NCBI RefSeq assembly: GCF_003477705.1
Contig: NZ_QUDV01000001.1
Location: forward strand, 620,001-684,000
Direction: 5' to 3'
Origin: Dorea sp. AF36-15AT
Lineage (GTDB): Bacteria > Bacillota > Clostridia > Lachnospirales > Lachnospiraceae
Length of the DNA: 64,000 nt
Part shown: positions 1-9,138 of the stretch, piece after piece
Layout of the letters: each line of letters begins with the position of its first letter
Position numbering within the stretch: the first letter of the stretch is position 1
Position numbers and translations under genes: made by a program
Notes under the pieces: generated by a model
What the model was told of the DNA's origin: nothing
What the model saw: only the letters and a program-made list of their open reading frames with translations
Database searches by the model: none

Positions 1-1314
1 GATAGAGGGTTGGAAGCAGAACAGGATGATACTAATAATGTGATTATCCGCAAGAATGGAACGGCAGGTTATGAGGAATCTGCGCCGGTTATTATTCAGG
101 GCCATCTGGATATGGTATGTGAGAAGATGCCTGAAGTAGAGCATGATTTTGAAAAAGATCCATTGGATCTTCAGATTGAGGATGGATTTGTTACTGCCAA
201 CGGAACCACTCTTGGTGGAGATGATGGAATTGCGATCGCCATGGCACTGGCGGTTCTGGACAGCGATAATATTTCACATCCACCGATTGAGGCGGTATTT
301 ACCACAGAAGAAGAGGTAGGCATGGAAGGTGCCCGTAATCTTGATTTCTCTAAGATTAAAGGTAATATGGTGATTAATATTGATTCCGAAGAAGAAGGCA
401 TTCTGACTGTAGGATGTGCCGGTGGTTTTCGTTTTGATGCGATGCTTCCGGTTGCATATGAGCCGGTCAATGGAACGGTGTTATCCGTTCACATCCATGG
501 ATTATCCGGCGGACATTCCGGAGCGATGATCCATCTGCAGCGTGGAAATGCTAATAAGCTGATGGGACGTCTGTTAAATCACATTCGTCTGCAGCAGTCT
601 GTACGTCTCGTAGAGCTTGGCGGCGGTAATAAGGACAATGTAATTTCTGCTGATCATACAGCTAAGATCGCAGTGACGGATGCAGAAGCAGTGAAAGCAC
701 TGATCTGTGAGATGGAACAGATCTGGAAACAGGAATTTGGCAAGGATGAACCGGGACTTACAGTAGATATCACAGAGACCGCTGCGGATCAGATGATGGA
801 TGAGACGAGTACAGACCGCGTGATCGCGTATCTGGATCTGATGCCGGACGGAGTGGCTGCGTTTGAGCGTGAGATTGAAGGTCAGGTTGAGACTTCTCTG
901 AATGCCGGTGTCGTGAAGACAGAGGCAGAGCAGGTTGTGGTAACACATCTGGTAAGAAGTTCTGTAGAGTCGAAGAAAGCAGAATTAAAGGAACGTCTGT
1001 ACCGTCTGGTACGTATGCTGGGTGCAGACGGAATCGATCGCGATGAGTATCCGGCATGGGCTTACAAGGCAGACAGTGTACTCCGTAGACGGATGGTTGA
1101 AGTATTCAAAGAAGTATACGGCAAAGAGCCACAGGTAGTAACTATCCACGCAGGACTGGAGTGTGGTATTTTCATGGGCAAGCGTCCGGAACTGGACTGT
1201 GTATCGATCGGACCGGATCTGTTCGATATTCATTCCTATAATGAACGCATGGATATTAAATCAGTAGAACGCACTTACAAATATCTGCTGGAAGTTCTGA
1301 AAGCAATGAAATAA
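1..1314 (+). CDS. pepD: Aminoacyl-histidine dipeptidase (PepD, M20 family), 5' truncated
   Basis: The reading frame is open from the first base, so the N-terminus lies upstream; the TTG at base 10 is internal, not a start. The 437 visible residues match cytosolic beta-Ala-His (Xaa-His) dipeptidases of peptidase family M20. Metal and catalytic motifs visible in order are QGHLDMVCEK, GGDDGIAIAMA, TEEEVGMEGA, the dimerisation segment with GGHSGAMIH, and a C-terminal IHSYNERM histidine. These are the two-metal aminopeptidase residues of the family. The enzyme is expected to hydrolyse X-His dipeptides in the cytoplasm. Only roughly 50 N-terminal residues appear to be missing. Confidence 0.93.
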   Translation, partial: DRGLEAEQDDTNNVIIRKNGTAGYEESAPVIIQGHLDMVCEKMPEVEHDFEKDPLDLQIEDGFVTANGTTLGGDDGIAIAMALAVLDSDNISHPPIEAVFTTEEEVGMEGARNLDFSKIKGNMVINIDSEEEGILTVGCAGGFRFDAMLPVAYEPVNGTVLSVHIHGLSGGHSGAMIHLQRGNANKLMGRLLNHIRLQQSVRLVELGGGNKDNVISADHTAKIAVTDAEAVKALICEMEQIWKQEFGKDEPGLTVDITETAADQMMDETSTDRVIAYLDLMPDGVAAFEREIEGQVETSLNAGVVKTEAEQVVVTHLVRSSVESKKAELKERLYRLVRMLGADGIDRDEYPAWAYKADSVLRRRMVEVFKEVYGKEPQVVTIHAGLECGIFMGKRPELDCVSIGPDLFDIHSYNERMDIKSVERTYKYLLEVLKAMK

Positions 1315-1368
1315 TGCATAGGATAATAAAAAAGGCTGGACATCGGATTGAGAAAAAGGAACTTGAAG

Positions 1369-2058
1369 ATGTTCAGGATTCTGTTGATCCTGGCATTTGT
1401 CTGTACGAACGGGGCGCATGCCCTGTATGAAAAAAGTAAGATCAATACAAGAGAAAATCTGGGAATAGAAGACGCAGAGTATCGGCGTGAATTCTGTTCT
1501 CCGGGGATGAAAGAGGACAGGGATGAATGGTCAGATTCCTGTCTTTCTTTTTTGGAAAAAGTAGAACGCGACAGTGTTTATTTTCCGATACCGGAGTCTG
1601 TGGCCGATCAGACGCTGACCGTATCATACGTTGATTCCTGGATGGCCAACAGAGAATATAAGGGTAAGAGCAGGCATGAAGGCACGGACATTATGGCAGA
1701 TAAGAATGAGCGGGGACTCTATCCGGTGATCAGTATCTCGGATGGTATGATCACGAACCTTGGATGGCTGGAGAAGGGCGGATACCGGATCGGGATCACA
1801 TCGCCTTCCGGTGTCTACTATTATTATGCGCATCTGGAATCCTATGCGGAGATTAAAGAGGGGGATCAGGTACAGGCAGGAGAAATGCTTGGATTTATGG
1901 GTGATTCCGGTTATGGAGAAGAAGGAACTACGGGACAGTTTCCGGTACATCTGCATCTTGGGATTTATGCCTTTGAAAATGGGAAAGAGATCAGCGTGAA
2001 TCCCTATTACCTTCTACGTGCGCTGGAAGACAAAACGTTGAAATATTACTACATATAG
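1369..2058 (+). CDS. M23 (LytM-type) peptidoglycan endopeptidase, secreted or membrane anchored
   Basis: A 229-residue protein with an N-terminal hydrophobic segment (MFRILLILAFVCTNGAHA) that reads as a signal peptide or anchor, followed from about residue 100 by a peptidase M23 domain. Zn ligands are visible as RHEGTDIM (H and D) and VHLHLG (HxH). Such enzymes cut peptide cross-links of the cell wall. The ATG at 1369 has AAAGGA 8 bases upstream and is preferred to an upstream in-frame TTG at 1348 that lacks a ribosome binding site. It is small for a LytM protein and has no cell-wall binding domain. The substrate bond is not predictable from sequence. Confidence 0.85.
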   Translation: MFRILLILAFVCTNGAHALYEKSKINTRENLGIEDAEYRREFCSPGMKEDRDEWSDSCLSFLEKVERDSVYFPIPESVADQTLTVSYVDSWMANREYKGKSRHEGTDIMADKNERGLYPVISISDGMITNLGWLEKGGYRIGITSPSGVYYYYAHLESYAEIKEGDQVQAGEMLGFMGDSGYGEEGTTGQFPVHLHLGIYAFENGKEISVNPYYLLRALEDKTLKYYYI

Positions 2059-2066
2059 AGTATAAT
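2038..2066 (+). promoter_or_regulatory. Sigma-A promoter upstream of the rsmF-like gene
   Basis: TTGAAA (2038-2043), 17-base spacer, TATAAT (2061-2066). It overlaps the end of the M23 peptidase gene, so the downstream methyltransferase can be transcribed independently. Confidence 0.7.
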
Positions 2067-2084
2067 ATGACGGTATATACAAAG

Positions 2085-2113
2085 GATGCCGTATCATGTA
2101 TTTCACCGGCATC
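2085..2113 (+). other. Hairpin in the 5' leader of the rsmF-like gene
   Basis: A 7-bp perfect inverted repeat GATGCCG/CGGCATC with a 15-base loop, ending six bases before the GGAGG ribosome binding site at 2119-2123. It lacks a T-tract, so it is not a standard terminator. It may be a remnant terminator or a leader structure. Confidence 0.35.
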
Positions 2114-2128
2114 TGAATGGAGGAAACG

Positions 2129-3523
2129 ATGTATTTACCGGAAAAGTTTGAAAGAAAAATGCAAGATATCCTGGGAGATGAATACCAGGAATATGTAGAT
2201 TGTTATGAAGCACCCCGCTATTATGGGCTGCGTGTGAATACGAAGAAGATATCAGTGGAGGACTTTGTCCGGATCTGTCCATTTGAAATCCGTCCGATAC
2301 CATGGATTGAGAATGGATTTTATTACGATGGAGCACAGATCTCGCCGGCAAAGCATCCATATTATGCAGCGGGATTATATTATCTGCAGGAGCCAAGTGC
2401 TATGACTCCGGCGAACCGTCTGCCGGTCGAACCGGGTGACCGTGTATTGGATGTATGTGCAGCACCGGGAGGTAAAGCGACGGAACTTGGAGCAAAGCTT
2501 CAGGGACAGGGAGTACTGGTGGCCAATGATATCAGCAGTTCCAGAGCAAAGGGACTATTAAAAAATATAGAAATGTTTGGGATTGGCAATGTACTGGTAC
2601 TCAGTGAAGAACCAGGCAGACTTGTAGAGTATTTCAGAGGATATTTTGATAAGATCCTGATCGATGCGCCATGCTCCGGTGAGGGGATGTTCCGAAAAGA
2701 TAAAAAGATGGTCAAAGCCTGGGAAGAACACGGACCGGAGTTTTTCAGCAAATTACAGCGCAGTATTATTACGCAGGCTGCTGAGATGTTACGACCTGGC
2801 GGAATGTTGCTTTATTCCACCTGTACCTTTGACGGATTGGAGAATGAAGGAACGATCGGTTACCTGTTAGAACAGTATCCGGAGTTTACAATCGAAGAGA
2901 TTCGCCCATATGAGGGATTCTGTGCGGGAATGCCGGGACTCTGGAAGAAGGATATTCCGGATCTTAAGAAGACAGTCCGTATCTTTCCACATAAGATGAA
3001 GGGCGAAGGTCATTATATTGCGCTGCTGAGAAAGAATGGGGAACATGAGATGATGTCTGGCGGCAGTAAGAAACGACCGAAGAAACTAGCCGAAGAGTTG
3101 GAAGCATTTCTGGCACAGGTGAACTGGGAAAAAGCAGGCATTGATTTTAAGCGGGAACAGTTAGAATTTCATGGCGAGCGCGTGTACTATATGCCGGAGA
3201 ATCTGCCGGATATGGCAGGGATCCGTTTCTTACGTACCGGGCTTCTTATGGGTGAACTTAAGAAAAATCGCTTTGAGCCGAGCCAGGCACTGGCAATGTG
3301 TCTGAATATGGATGCGTATGGAGACTGCATTTCGCTTCCGGTGGATGATGACCGTGTGGTGCGTTACCTGAAAGGCGAGACACTGGATGTGGAAGATGTA
3401 ACCGGAATGAAGAAAAAGGGATGGCATCTGTTCTGCGTGGACGGTTATCCGTTAGGTTGGGGCAAGCTTGCATCCGGGACGCTTAAGAATAAATATCTGC
3501 CGGGCTGGAGATGGCAGTCCTGA
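2129..3523 (+). CDS. rsmF: RsmF/RsmB-type rRNA cytosine-C5 methyltransferase (NOL1/NOP2/Sun family)
   Basis: A 464-residue SAM-dependent RNA m5C methyltransferase. N-terminal RNA-binding region to about residue 100, then the Rossmann catalytic domain with the SAM loop VCAAPGGKATELGAKL, motif IV DAPCSGEGMFRKD and motif VI LYSTCTF, which supplies the two conserved cysteines of m5C enzymes. A C-terminal PUA-like/RsmF-specific region follows (GWHLFCVDGYPLGWGK near the end). ATG 2129 is chosen because GGAGG sits 5 bases upstream; the in-frame ATG at 2117 would overlap that site. The rRNA target position is not readable from sequence. Confidence 0.88.
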   Translation: MYLPEKFERKMQDILGDEYQEYVDCYEAPRYYGLRVNTKKISVEDFVRICPFEIRPIPWIENGFYYDGAQISPAKHPYYAAGLYYLQEPSAMTPANRLPVEPGDRVLDVCAAPGGKATELGAKLQGQGVLVANDISSSRAKGLLKNIEMFGIGNVLVLSEEPGRLVEYFRGYFDKILIDAPCSGEGMFRKDKKMVKAWEEHGPEFFSKLQRSIITQAAEMLRPGGMLLYSTCTFDGLENEGTIGYLLEQYPEFTIEEIRPYEGFCAGMPGLWKKDIPDLKKTVRIFPHKMKGEGHYIALLRKNGEHEMMSGGSKKRPKKLAEELEAFLAQVNWEKAGIDFKREQLEFHGERVYYMPENLPDMAGIRFLRTGLLMGELKKNRFEPSQALAMCLNMDAYGDCISLPVDDDRVVRYLKGETLDVEDVTGMKKKGWHLFCVDGYPLGWGKLASGTLKNKYLPGWRWQS

Positions 3524-3555
3524 CAGAGAGATAAGTAAGATAAGGATGGAATCCG

Positions 3556-4266
3556 ATGATAAGACTGGATAAATATCTGGCAGACATGGGGATCGGTACC
3601 CGTTCTGCGGTAAAGCAAATGATCCGGAAAGGGCAGGTGCAGGTCAATCAGGAGACTGCTGCCAGACCGGAGTTAAAGATTGATGAACAGAATGACAAAG
3701 TGCAGGTAAACGGACAGACGATAGGCTATGCAGCCTTTGAATACTATATGCTTCATAAGCCTGCAGGAGTTGTGTCCGCAACAGAAGATAAGCGTGATAA
3801 GACGGTCATTGATCTGATTGAGAGCCGGAAGCGGAAAGACCTGTTCCCAGTAGGGAGACTGGACAAAGATACAGAAGGGCTGCTTCTGATTACCAATGAT
3901 GGTGCTCTAGCACACCAGCTTTTGGCACCGAAGAAGCATGTAGACAAAGTCTACTATGCAAAAGTGCATGGATGGGTTACGGAGGATACGGTCAGTCAGT
4001 TCGCAAAAGGACTGAATATTGGCACTGACGATGCAGAGGAATGGACAAGACCAGCAAAGCTTGTAATTGTACAGGCCGGTGATGATTCGGAGATTCGACT
4101 GACGATCCAGGAAGGCAAATTTCATCAGGTGAAACGTATGTTTCAGGCAGTTGGCATGGAAGTAACCTATCTGAAACGGGAGTCTATGGGAAGCCTTGTG
4201 TTGGATGAGACATTAAAGCCTGGTGAATATCGGGAGCTTACAACAAAAGAACTGGAGAATTTATGA
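3556..4266 (+). CDS. RsuA/RluB-family 16S/23S rRNA pseudouridine synthase
   Basis: A 236-residue pseudouridine synthase. An S4 RNA-binding domain occupies residues 1-60 (IRLDKYLADMGIGTRSAVKQ), followed by the catalytic domain with GRLDKDTEGLLLITNDG near residue 100, whose Asp is the nucleophile. The HKPAGVVSAT segment near residue 67 is also family-typical. It isomerises a uridine in ribosomal RNA; RsuA, RluB and RluE cannot be separated by eye. Its TGA overlaps the ATG of the next gene, implying translational coupling. Confidence 0.9.
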   Translation: MIRLDKYLADMGIGTRSAVKQMIRKGQVQVNQETAARPELKIDEQNDKVQVNGQTIGYAAFEYYMLHKPAGVVSATEDKRDKTVIDLIESRKRKDLFPVGRLDKDTEGLLLITNDGALAHQLLAPKKHVDKVYYAKVHGWVTEDTVSQFAKGLNIGTDDAEEWTRPAKLVIVQAGDDSEIRLTIQEGKFHQVKRMFQAVGMEVTYLKRESMGSLVLDETLKPGEYRELTTKELENL

Positions 4267-4937
4267 ATAAATACGAAGAGATTATGAAAAATACAGATGC
4301 CGTGCTGTTTGATATGGATGGAACACTGATTGATTCCATGTGGGTATGGGCTGCAGTAGATGAAGAATTTTATGAGAGATACGGTCTGACAGAGCCGGAC
4401 GACTTCTATGAGCAGATGGAAGGCAAGAGTTTTACAGAAGTTGCAAAGCTTTATCTGGACGCATTTCCGGAGATACCATTTACACTGGAAGAACTGCAGC
4501 AAGAATGGACCAGGATGGCATATGAAAAATACACAACTGAAGTGCCGTTGAAAGAAGGCGTGAGAGAATTTATCACCTCGCTGAAAGAACGGAACGTCAA
4601 GCTTGGAATCGGTACAAGCAATGGAAGAGAGCTTGTAGATGCAACGCTTCAGGCGTTGGATATTGAGCAGTATTTTGATTCCGTACATACATCCTGTGAA
4701 GTGGAGACAGGAAAACCATCGCCGGACATCTATCTGCTGGTGGCAGAGGATCTGGGTGTGGATCCGTCAAGATGTCTGGTGTTTGAGGATGTGCCGAACG
4801 GAATTCTTGCAGGAAAGAACGCAGGCATGCGTACCTGTGCAGTTTATGATCAATATTCCCGTGATCAGGAAGATAAGAAAAAAGAAATGGCCGATTATTA
4901 TATTGATAGTTACATGGAACTTGGGAGTGCAGAGTAG
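4263..4937 (+). CDS. HAD-superfamily hydrolase, beta-phosphoglucomutase/phosphatase-like
   Basis: A 224-residue HAD subfamily IA protein. Motif I is DMDGTLIDS (nucleophile Asp17 and acid/base Asp19), followed by a helical cap, motif II IGTSN, the motif III lysine in TGKPSPDIYL, and motif IV VFEDVPNGILAG. It probably dephosphorylates a small phosphometabolite; substrate unknown. The start overlaps the stop of the pseudouridine synthase by 4 bases. The glycine-rich FEDVPNGI segment is typical of the sugar-phosphate phosphatase/beta-PGM group. Confidence 0.85.
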   Translation: MNKYEEIMKNTDAVLFDMDGTLIDSMWVWAAVDEEFYERYGLTEPDDFYEQMEGKSFTEVAKLYLDAFPEIPFTLEELQQEWTRMAYEKYTTEVPLKEGVREFITSLKERNVKLGIGTSNGRELVDATLQALDIEQYFDSVHTSCEVETGKPSPDIYLLVAEDLGVDPSRCLVFEDVPNGILAGKNAGMRTCAVYDQYSRDQEDKKKEMADYYIDSYMELGSAE

Positions 4938-4939
4938 TT

Positions 4940-6844
4940 ATGGAACAGGGATTTTTACCGATTTGTAAAGAAGATATGGAAAAACGTGGCTGGACACAAT
5001 TGGATTTTGTCTATGTGTCTGGTGATGCTTATGTTGATCATCCATCTTTTGGACCTGCGATCATCACCCGTATACTGGAATCCTATGGCTATAAGGTTGG
5101 CATTATCGCGCAGCCGGACTGGAAGGATAAGAACAGTGTGACGATCCTTGGAGAGCCGAGACTTGGTTTTTTAGTTTCTGCCGGCAATATGGATTCTATG
5201 GTAAATCATTACTCTGTATCCAAGAAGCGGAGAAGAACGGATGCATATACGCCAGGTGGCGTGGCCGGCCACAGACCGGATTATGCGGCTGTAGTCTACG
5301 GCAATCTGATCCGTCAGACATACAAGCATACGCCGATCATCCTGGGCGGAATCGAAGCAAGTCTCCGGAGAATGGCACACTATGATTACTGGTCCAACAA
5401 ATTAAAACGCTCCATATTGCTGGATTCCGGTGCGGATATCATTTCGTATGGGATGGGAGAACGGTCTATCATTGCAATCGCAGAAGCTCTGGATGCAGGA
5501 CTGGATGTAAAAGATATCACCTATATTGATGGCACCGTGTGTAAAGTGAAGGATCTGGACAGTGTCTATGATTATATCAGGCTTCCGTCTTATGAAGATC
5601 TGAAGACAGATAAGTTGGAATATGCCAGAAGCTTTTATACACAATATTGCAATACAGATCCGTTTTCTGGAAAACGTCTGGTAGAACCATATAACGATCA
5701 CCTGTATGTAGTGCAGAATCCGCCGTCCAAGCCGTTAACTATGGAGGAAATGGATCAGGTCTACAGCTATCCATATATGCGGACATGGCATCCGTCTTAT
5801 GATGCAGCAGGTGGAGTTCCTGCGATTCAGGAAGTAAAGTTCAGCCTGATCAGCAACCGTGGCTGCTTTGGCGGCTGTAGTTTCTGTGCATTGACGTTCC
5901 ATCAGGGACGGATTATTCAGACCAGAAGCCACGAATCACTGGTCGAAGAAGCGAAGATGATGACGCAGGATAAGGATTTTAAAGGATATATCCATGATGT
6001 CGGAGGACCGACTGCTAATTTCCGTGCACCATCCTGTCAGAAGCAGTTGACAAAGGGGGTGTGTCCGAATAAGCAGTGTCTCTTTCCGAAACCATGTAAA
6101 AATCTCCGCGCAGACCACAGAGATTACATAAAATTATTACGTAAACTTAGAAAAATTGACGGAGTGAAGAAAGTATTTATCCGGTCAGGAATCCGATTCG
6201 ATTATGTGCTGGCAGATCCGGATGATACATTTTTAAGAGAGCTATGTGAATATCATGTCAGCGGACAGTTAAAGGTAGCACCGGAGCATGTGTCTGATCC
6301 GGTATTGCAGAAAATGGGAAAACCGGAATACAGCGTGTATCAGAAGTTTGTGGAGAAATACAATCAGATGAATAAAAAGCTTCGCAAAGATCAGTATCTG
6401 GTACCGTATCTGATGTCATCGCATCCAGGTTCTACATTAAAAGAAGCAGTAAATCTGGCAGAGCATCTGCGGGACTTTGGCTATATGCCGGAGCAGGTAC
6501 AGGATTTTTATCCGACACCGTCCACTCTTTCTACCTGTATGTATTACACAGGCGTGGATCCGCGGAACATGCAGCCGGTATATGTGCCGAAGAATCCTCA
6601 TGAAAAGGCAATGCAGCGAGCGCTGATCCAGTATCGTGACCCGAAGAATTATGATCTGGTCATGGAAGCACTAAAAAAGACCGGACGCATGGATCTGGTA
6701 GGATATGACAAACGCTGTCTGATCCGTCCGGAAAAGGGGAAATCCAACAGTTGGTCAGAGAAGGGCAAGTCAGGAAAGAATGCGCGTGATAACACACGGA
6801 AGAAAAAGCATATTCGTAATGTGCATAAACGCAAAAAGAAATAA
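4940..6844 (+). CDS. ygiQ: YgiQ-family radical SAM protein
   Basis: A 634-residue UPF0313/YgiQ protein. The N-terminal roughly 280 residues form the family-specific region (FVYVSGDAYVDHPSFGPAII); a radical SAM core follows with the CxxxCxxC cluster motif in RGCFGGCSFCALTFHQGR near residues 305-320. A second cysteine group (SCQKQLTKGVCPNKQC) near residues 365-385 may bind another cluster. The last 40 residues are strongly basic and low complexity, suggesting nucleic-acid contact. The biochemical function of the family is not established. The gene starts two bases after the HAD stop. Confidence 0.93.
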   Translation: MEQGFLPICKEDMEKRGWTQLDFVYVSGDAYVDHPSFGPAIITRILESYGYKVGIIAQPDWKDKNSVTILGEPRLGFLVSAGNMDSMVNHYSVSKKRRRTDAYTPGGVAGHRPDYAAVVYGNLIRQTYKHTPIILGGIEASLRRMAHYDYWSNKLKRSILLDSGADIISYGMGERSIIAIAEALDAGLDVKDITYIDGTVCKVKDLDSVYDYIRLPSYEDLKTDKLEYARSFYTQYCNTDPFSGKRLVEPYNDHLYVVQNPPSKPLTMEEMDQVYSYPYMRTWHPSYDAAGGVPAIQEVKFSLISNRGCFGGCSFCALTFHQGRIIQTRSHESLVEEAKMMTQDKDFKGYIHDVGGPTANFRAPSCQKQLTKGVCPNKQCLFPKPCKNLRADHRDYIKLLRKLRKIDGVKKVFIRSGIRFDYVLADPDDTFLRELCEYHVSGQLKVAPEHVSDPVLQKMGKPEYSVYQKFVEKYNQMNKKLRKDQYLVPYLMSSHPGSTLKEAVNLAEHLRDFGYMPEQVQDFYPTPSTLSTCMYYTGVDPRNMQPVYVPKNPHEKAMQRALIQYRDPKNYDLVMEALKKTGRMDLVGYDKRCLIRPEKGKSNSWSEKGKSGKNARDNTRKKKHIRNVHKRKKK

Positions 6845-6885
6845 CATAGCAAATAACAGAATCAATCAGGGAGTGACAGGGGAAT

Positions 6886-7464
6886 ATGAAGAAAGTAACA
6901 AAAGGAAAAGCAGGATATCTGGCTGAAAAGAAAAAAAGATTAGGATTGCAGGCACTGGCGGAATTTGCCGTGGTTGCGTTGATCCTGATCATTGGATATG
7001 TAATTACAAAAACAAGACTGAATATATTTACGGTAGTTGCAATCGTAGGCTGTCTTCCGGCAGCGCGTGTGCTGGTGGAGTTTATCGCGATGTTTCCTTA
7101 TAGAAGCATTGAGGGAAAAGTACAGCGTGAAATAGATGCGAAAGGAGCACTGCTTACCAGAGTGTATGATATGGTGATTACAGATGGAGAGCATATCATG
7201 CCGGTCAGTGCAGTAGCAATCTCCAATCACAAGGTATTTGGTTATGCGCCAAATCCAAAGACAGATCCTGAGATGGCTGCGGCGTATATCAAACAGATCC
7301 TGAAAAATACAGGTCTGGAACCATCCACAGTAAAAGTATTTGCTGAATATGTGCCGTTTCTTTCCAGAGTAGAAGGCCTGAACAGCATGATGGAGATCAG
7401 CCAGTCAGCAGACCAGCAACTGGAGAGACGTATCCGCCGCAAGATACTGAATGTATCCATGTAA
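6886..7464 (+). CDS. Conserved hypothetical membrane protein
   Basis: A 192-residue protein with a lysine-rich N-terminus (KKVTKGKAGYLAEKKKR), two adjacent predicted transmembrane helices at about residues 24-42 and 46-66, and a soluble C-terminal domain of about 120 residues. No catalytic motif is recognised. The AGGGGAAT ribosome binding site fits ATG 6886. It sits between ygiQ and a pseudouridine synthase in the same direction and may be co-transcribed with both. Confidence 0.7.
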   Translation: MKKVTKGKAGYLAEKKKRLGLQALAEFAVVALILIIGYVITKTRLNIFTVVAIVGCLPAARVLVEFIAMFPYRSIEGKVQREIDAKGALLTRVYDMVITDGEHIMPVSAVAISNHKVFGYAPNPKTDPEMAAAYIKQILKNTGLEPSTVKVFAEYVPFLSRVEGLNSMMEISQSADQQLERRIRRKILNVSM

Positions 7465-7519
7465 TGAAAACACTGCTTTTGAAACAGTATTAGAATATCA
7501 GAATCATGACAGGTGACGA

Positions 7520-8494
7520 ATGAGAGAATTAATCATATCGAAAAATGAAGCGAATCAGAGACTGGACAAGTATCTTGCCAAATATCTGAATCAGGCTCCG
7601 ACAAGCTTTATCTATAAAATGTTAAGGAAAAAGAATATCGTTCTGAATGGTAAGAAAGCTGCCGGAAAGGAAAAGCTGCAGGCAGGAGATTCAGTAAAAT
7701 TATTTCTTGCGGAAGATACGATTGAGAAATTTATCGAGCAGAAACCTACTGCGCGGAAGCGACTTCCGGGACATATGCCGGAAGTGATCTATGAGGATGC
7801 GGACATTTTGCTGTTAAATAAGCCTGCAGGTATGCTGTCACAAAAAGCGAATCCATCCGATGTGTCGGTAGTGGATTATATTACGGAATATCTGCTACGG
7901 AGCGGACAGGTTACTGAAACAGATCTTCATACGTTTCATCCGGGAATCTGTAACCGGCTGGACCGGAATACATCCGGACTTATTGCAGCGGGTAAGAGTC
8001 TTGCAGGTTTGCAGGAGTTAAGTCTTGGCTTTCACGACCGGACATTCCGCAAGTATTACCATTGTCTGGTAAAAGGAAAGGTAGATAAGCAGATCCATCT
8101 GAACGGCTATCTGAAGAAAGATCACCGGACGAATCGGGTTACGGTAATACAAGAGTCTGAAACGGATGCACAGCCAATCGAAACAGAGTATCGACCACTG
8201 GAATCTAATGGAAAGTATACGCTTCTGGAAGTACACCTCATCACGGGTAAGACCCATCAGATCCGTGCACATCTTGCATCGGCAGGACATCCACTTATCG
8301 GTGATTATAAATATGGAGATCGGCTATTGAATGACCGGTTTCGTGAAAAATATGGGTTAAAATCACAGTTGCTACATGCATATCGTCTGGAATTTCCAGA
8401 GCTTGACGGGGCATTAAAAGAAGTCTCAGGCAGAGCTTTTATTGCAGAAGAACCGATATTATTCCAGAAAATTGCAAAAGACTGTATCAGATAA
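7520..8494 (+). CDS. RluA-family pseudouridine synthase with S4 domain
   Basis: A 324-residue protein. N-terminal S4 domain (NQRLDKYLAKYL; residues 10-70) and a catalytic domain with NRLDRNTSGLIAAGK near residue 145, the HRLDxxTSG motif of RluA/RluC/RluD enzymes with an Asn replacing the usual leading His. KTHQIRAHLASAGHPLIGD is also characteristic. It modifies uridines in 23S rRNA or tRNA; the RluC/RluD assignment is open. A second family member lies at 37358-38275. Confidence 0.9.
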   Translation: MRELIISKNEANQRLDKYLAKYLNQAPTSFIYKMLRKKNIVLNGKKAAGKEKLQAGDSVKLFLAEDTIEKFIEQKPTARKRLPGHMPEVIYEDADILLLNKPAGMLSQKANPSDVSVVDYITEYLLRSGQVTETDLHTFHPGICNRLDRNTSGLIAAGKSLAGLQELSLGFHDRTFRKYYHCLVKGKVDKQIHLNGYLKKDHRTNRVTVIQESETDAQPIETEYRPLESNGKYTLLEVHLITGKTHQIRAHLASAGHPLIGDYKYGDRLLNDRFREKYGLKSQLLHAYRLEFPELDGALKEVSGRAFIAEEPILFQKIAKDCIR

Positions 8495-8520
8495 AATGAC
8501 AGATAAGGATTATATAAATA

Positions 8521-9063
8521 ATGGGAACATGGCATACTAGGGGGCTCAGAGGCTCCACACTGGAAGATATGGTTAACCGGACAAATGAGAGATATCTGGA
8601 ACAGGAGCTGGCATTGATCCAGAAGATTCCCACACCGATCACGCCGGTGCGCATGGACAAGGAACATCGTCAGATTACATTGGCGTATTTCGAACAGCGC
8701 AGTACGGTGGATTACATCGGTGCCGTACAGGGAATTCCAGTCTGCTTTGATGCAAAAGAGTGCAATGCAGATACATTTCCATTGCAGAACATACATGAGC
8801 ATCAGATCATATTTATGGAAAATCTGGAGAAACAGCAGGGGATTTCTTTCCTGTTAATCTATTATACTGCAAGAAATGAAATGTATTATATGCGTTTTGA
8901 AGAGGTGGCGAAGTTCTGGAACCGTGCAATGACCGGCGGACGCAAGAGCATTCGTCTTGAAGAACTTGATCCACGATTTTTCTTTGATATCCGTTCAGGC
9001 TGTTTTGTGCCATATCTGGATATGATTAATCTGGATCTGGAACTCCGGGATGAGAGGTCTTGA
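8521..9063 (+). CDS. recU: Holliday junction resolvase RecU
   Basis: A 180-residue RecU endonuclease. It shows the N-terminal GSTLEDMVNRTNERY, the central PTPITPVRMD, the active-site region STVDYIGAVQGIPVCFDAKE (Asp, Glu and Lys metal/catalytic residues) and FPLQNIHEHQ, all typical of RecU. It resolves Holliday junctions after homologous recombination, in the cytoplasm at the nucleoid. In many Firmicutes recU is paired with a class A PBP gene; here it instead sits directly before the his operon, whose -35 box overlaps its stop codon. Confidence 0.9.
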   Translation: MGTWHTRGLRGSTLEDMVNRTNERYLEQELALIQKIPTPITPVRMDKEHRQITLAYFEQRSTVDYIGAVQGIPVCFDAKECNADTFPLQNIHEHQIIFMENLEKQQGISFLLIYYTARNEMYYMRFEEVAKFWNRAMTGGRKSIRLEELDPRFFFDIRSGCFVPYLDMINLDLELRDERS

Positions 9064-9088
9064 CAGGTTCGGAAAAAATTCGTATAAT
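9060..9088 (+). promoter_or_regulatory. Consensus sigma-A promoter of the his operon
   Basis: TTGACA (9060-9065), exactly 17 bases, TATAAT (9083-9088): a perfect match to the sigma-A consensus. The leader to the hisZ ATG is only about 45 bases, too short for a T-box or a peptide attenuator. Confidence 0.85.
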
Positions 9089-9138
9089 TCAAAAATAGAT
9101 TTTAACGTATTAGCAAGCTAAAGTGTAAGGAGATCAAT

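Noticed and set aside
171..1233. Several minus-strand ORFs inside the pepD region
   Set aside because: They are antisense to a gene with clear family motifs, lack ribosome binding sites and resemble no protein family.
9064..9138. Histidine T-box leader
   Set aside because: The transcribed leader is about 45 bases and has no T-box sequence or terminator/antiterminator pair.
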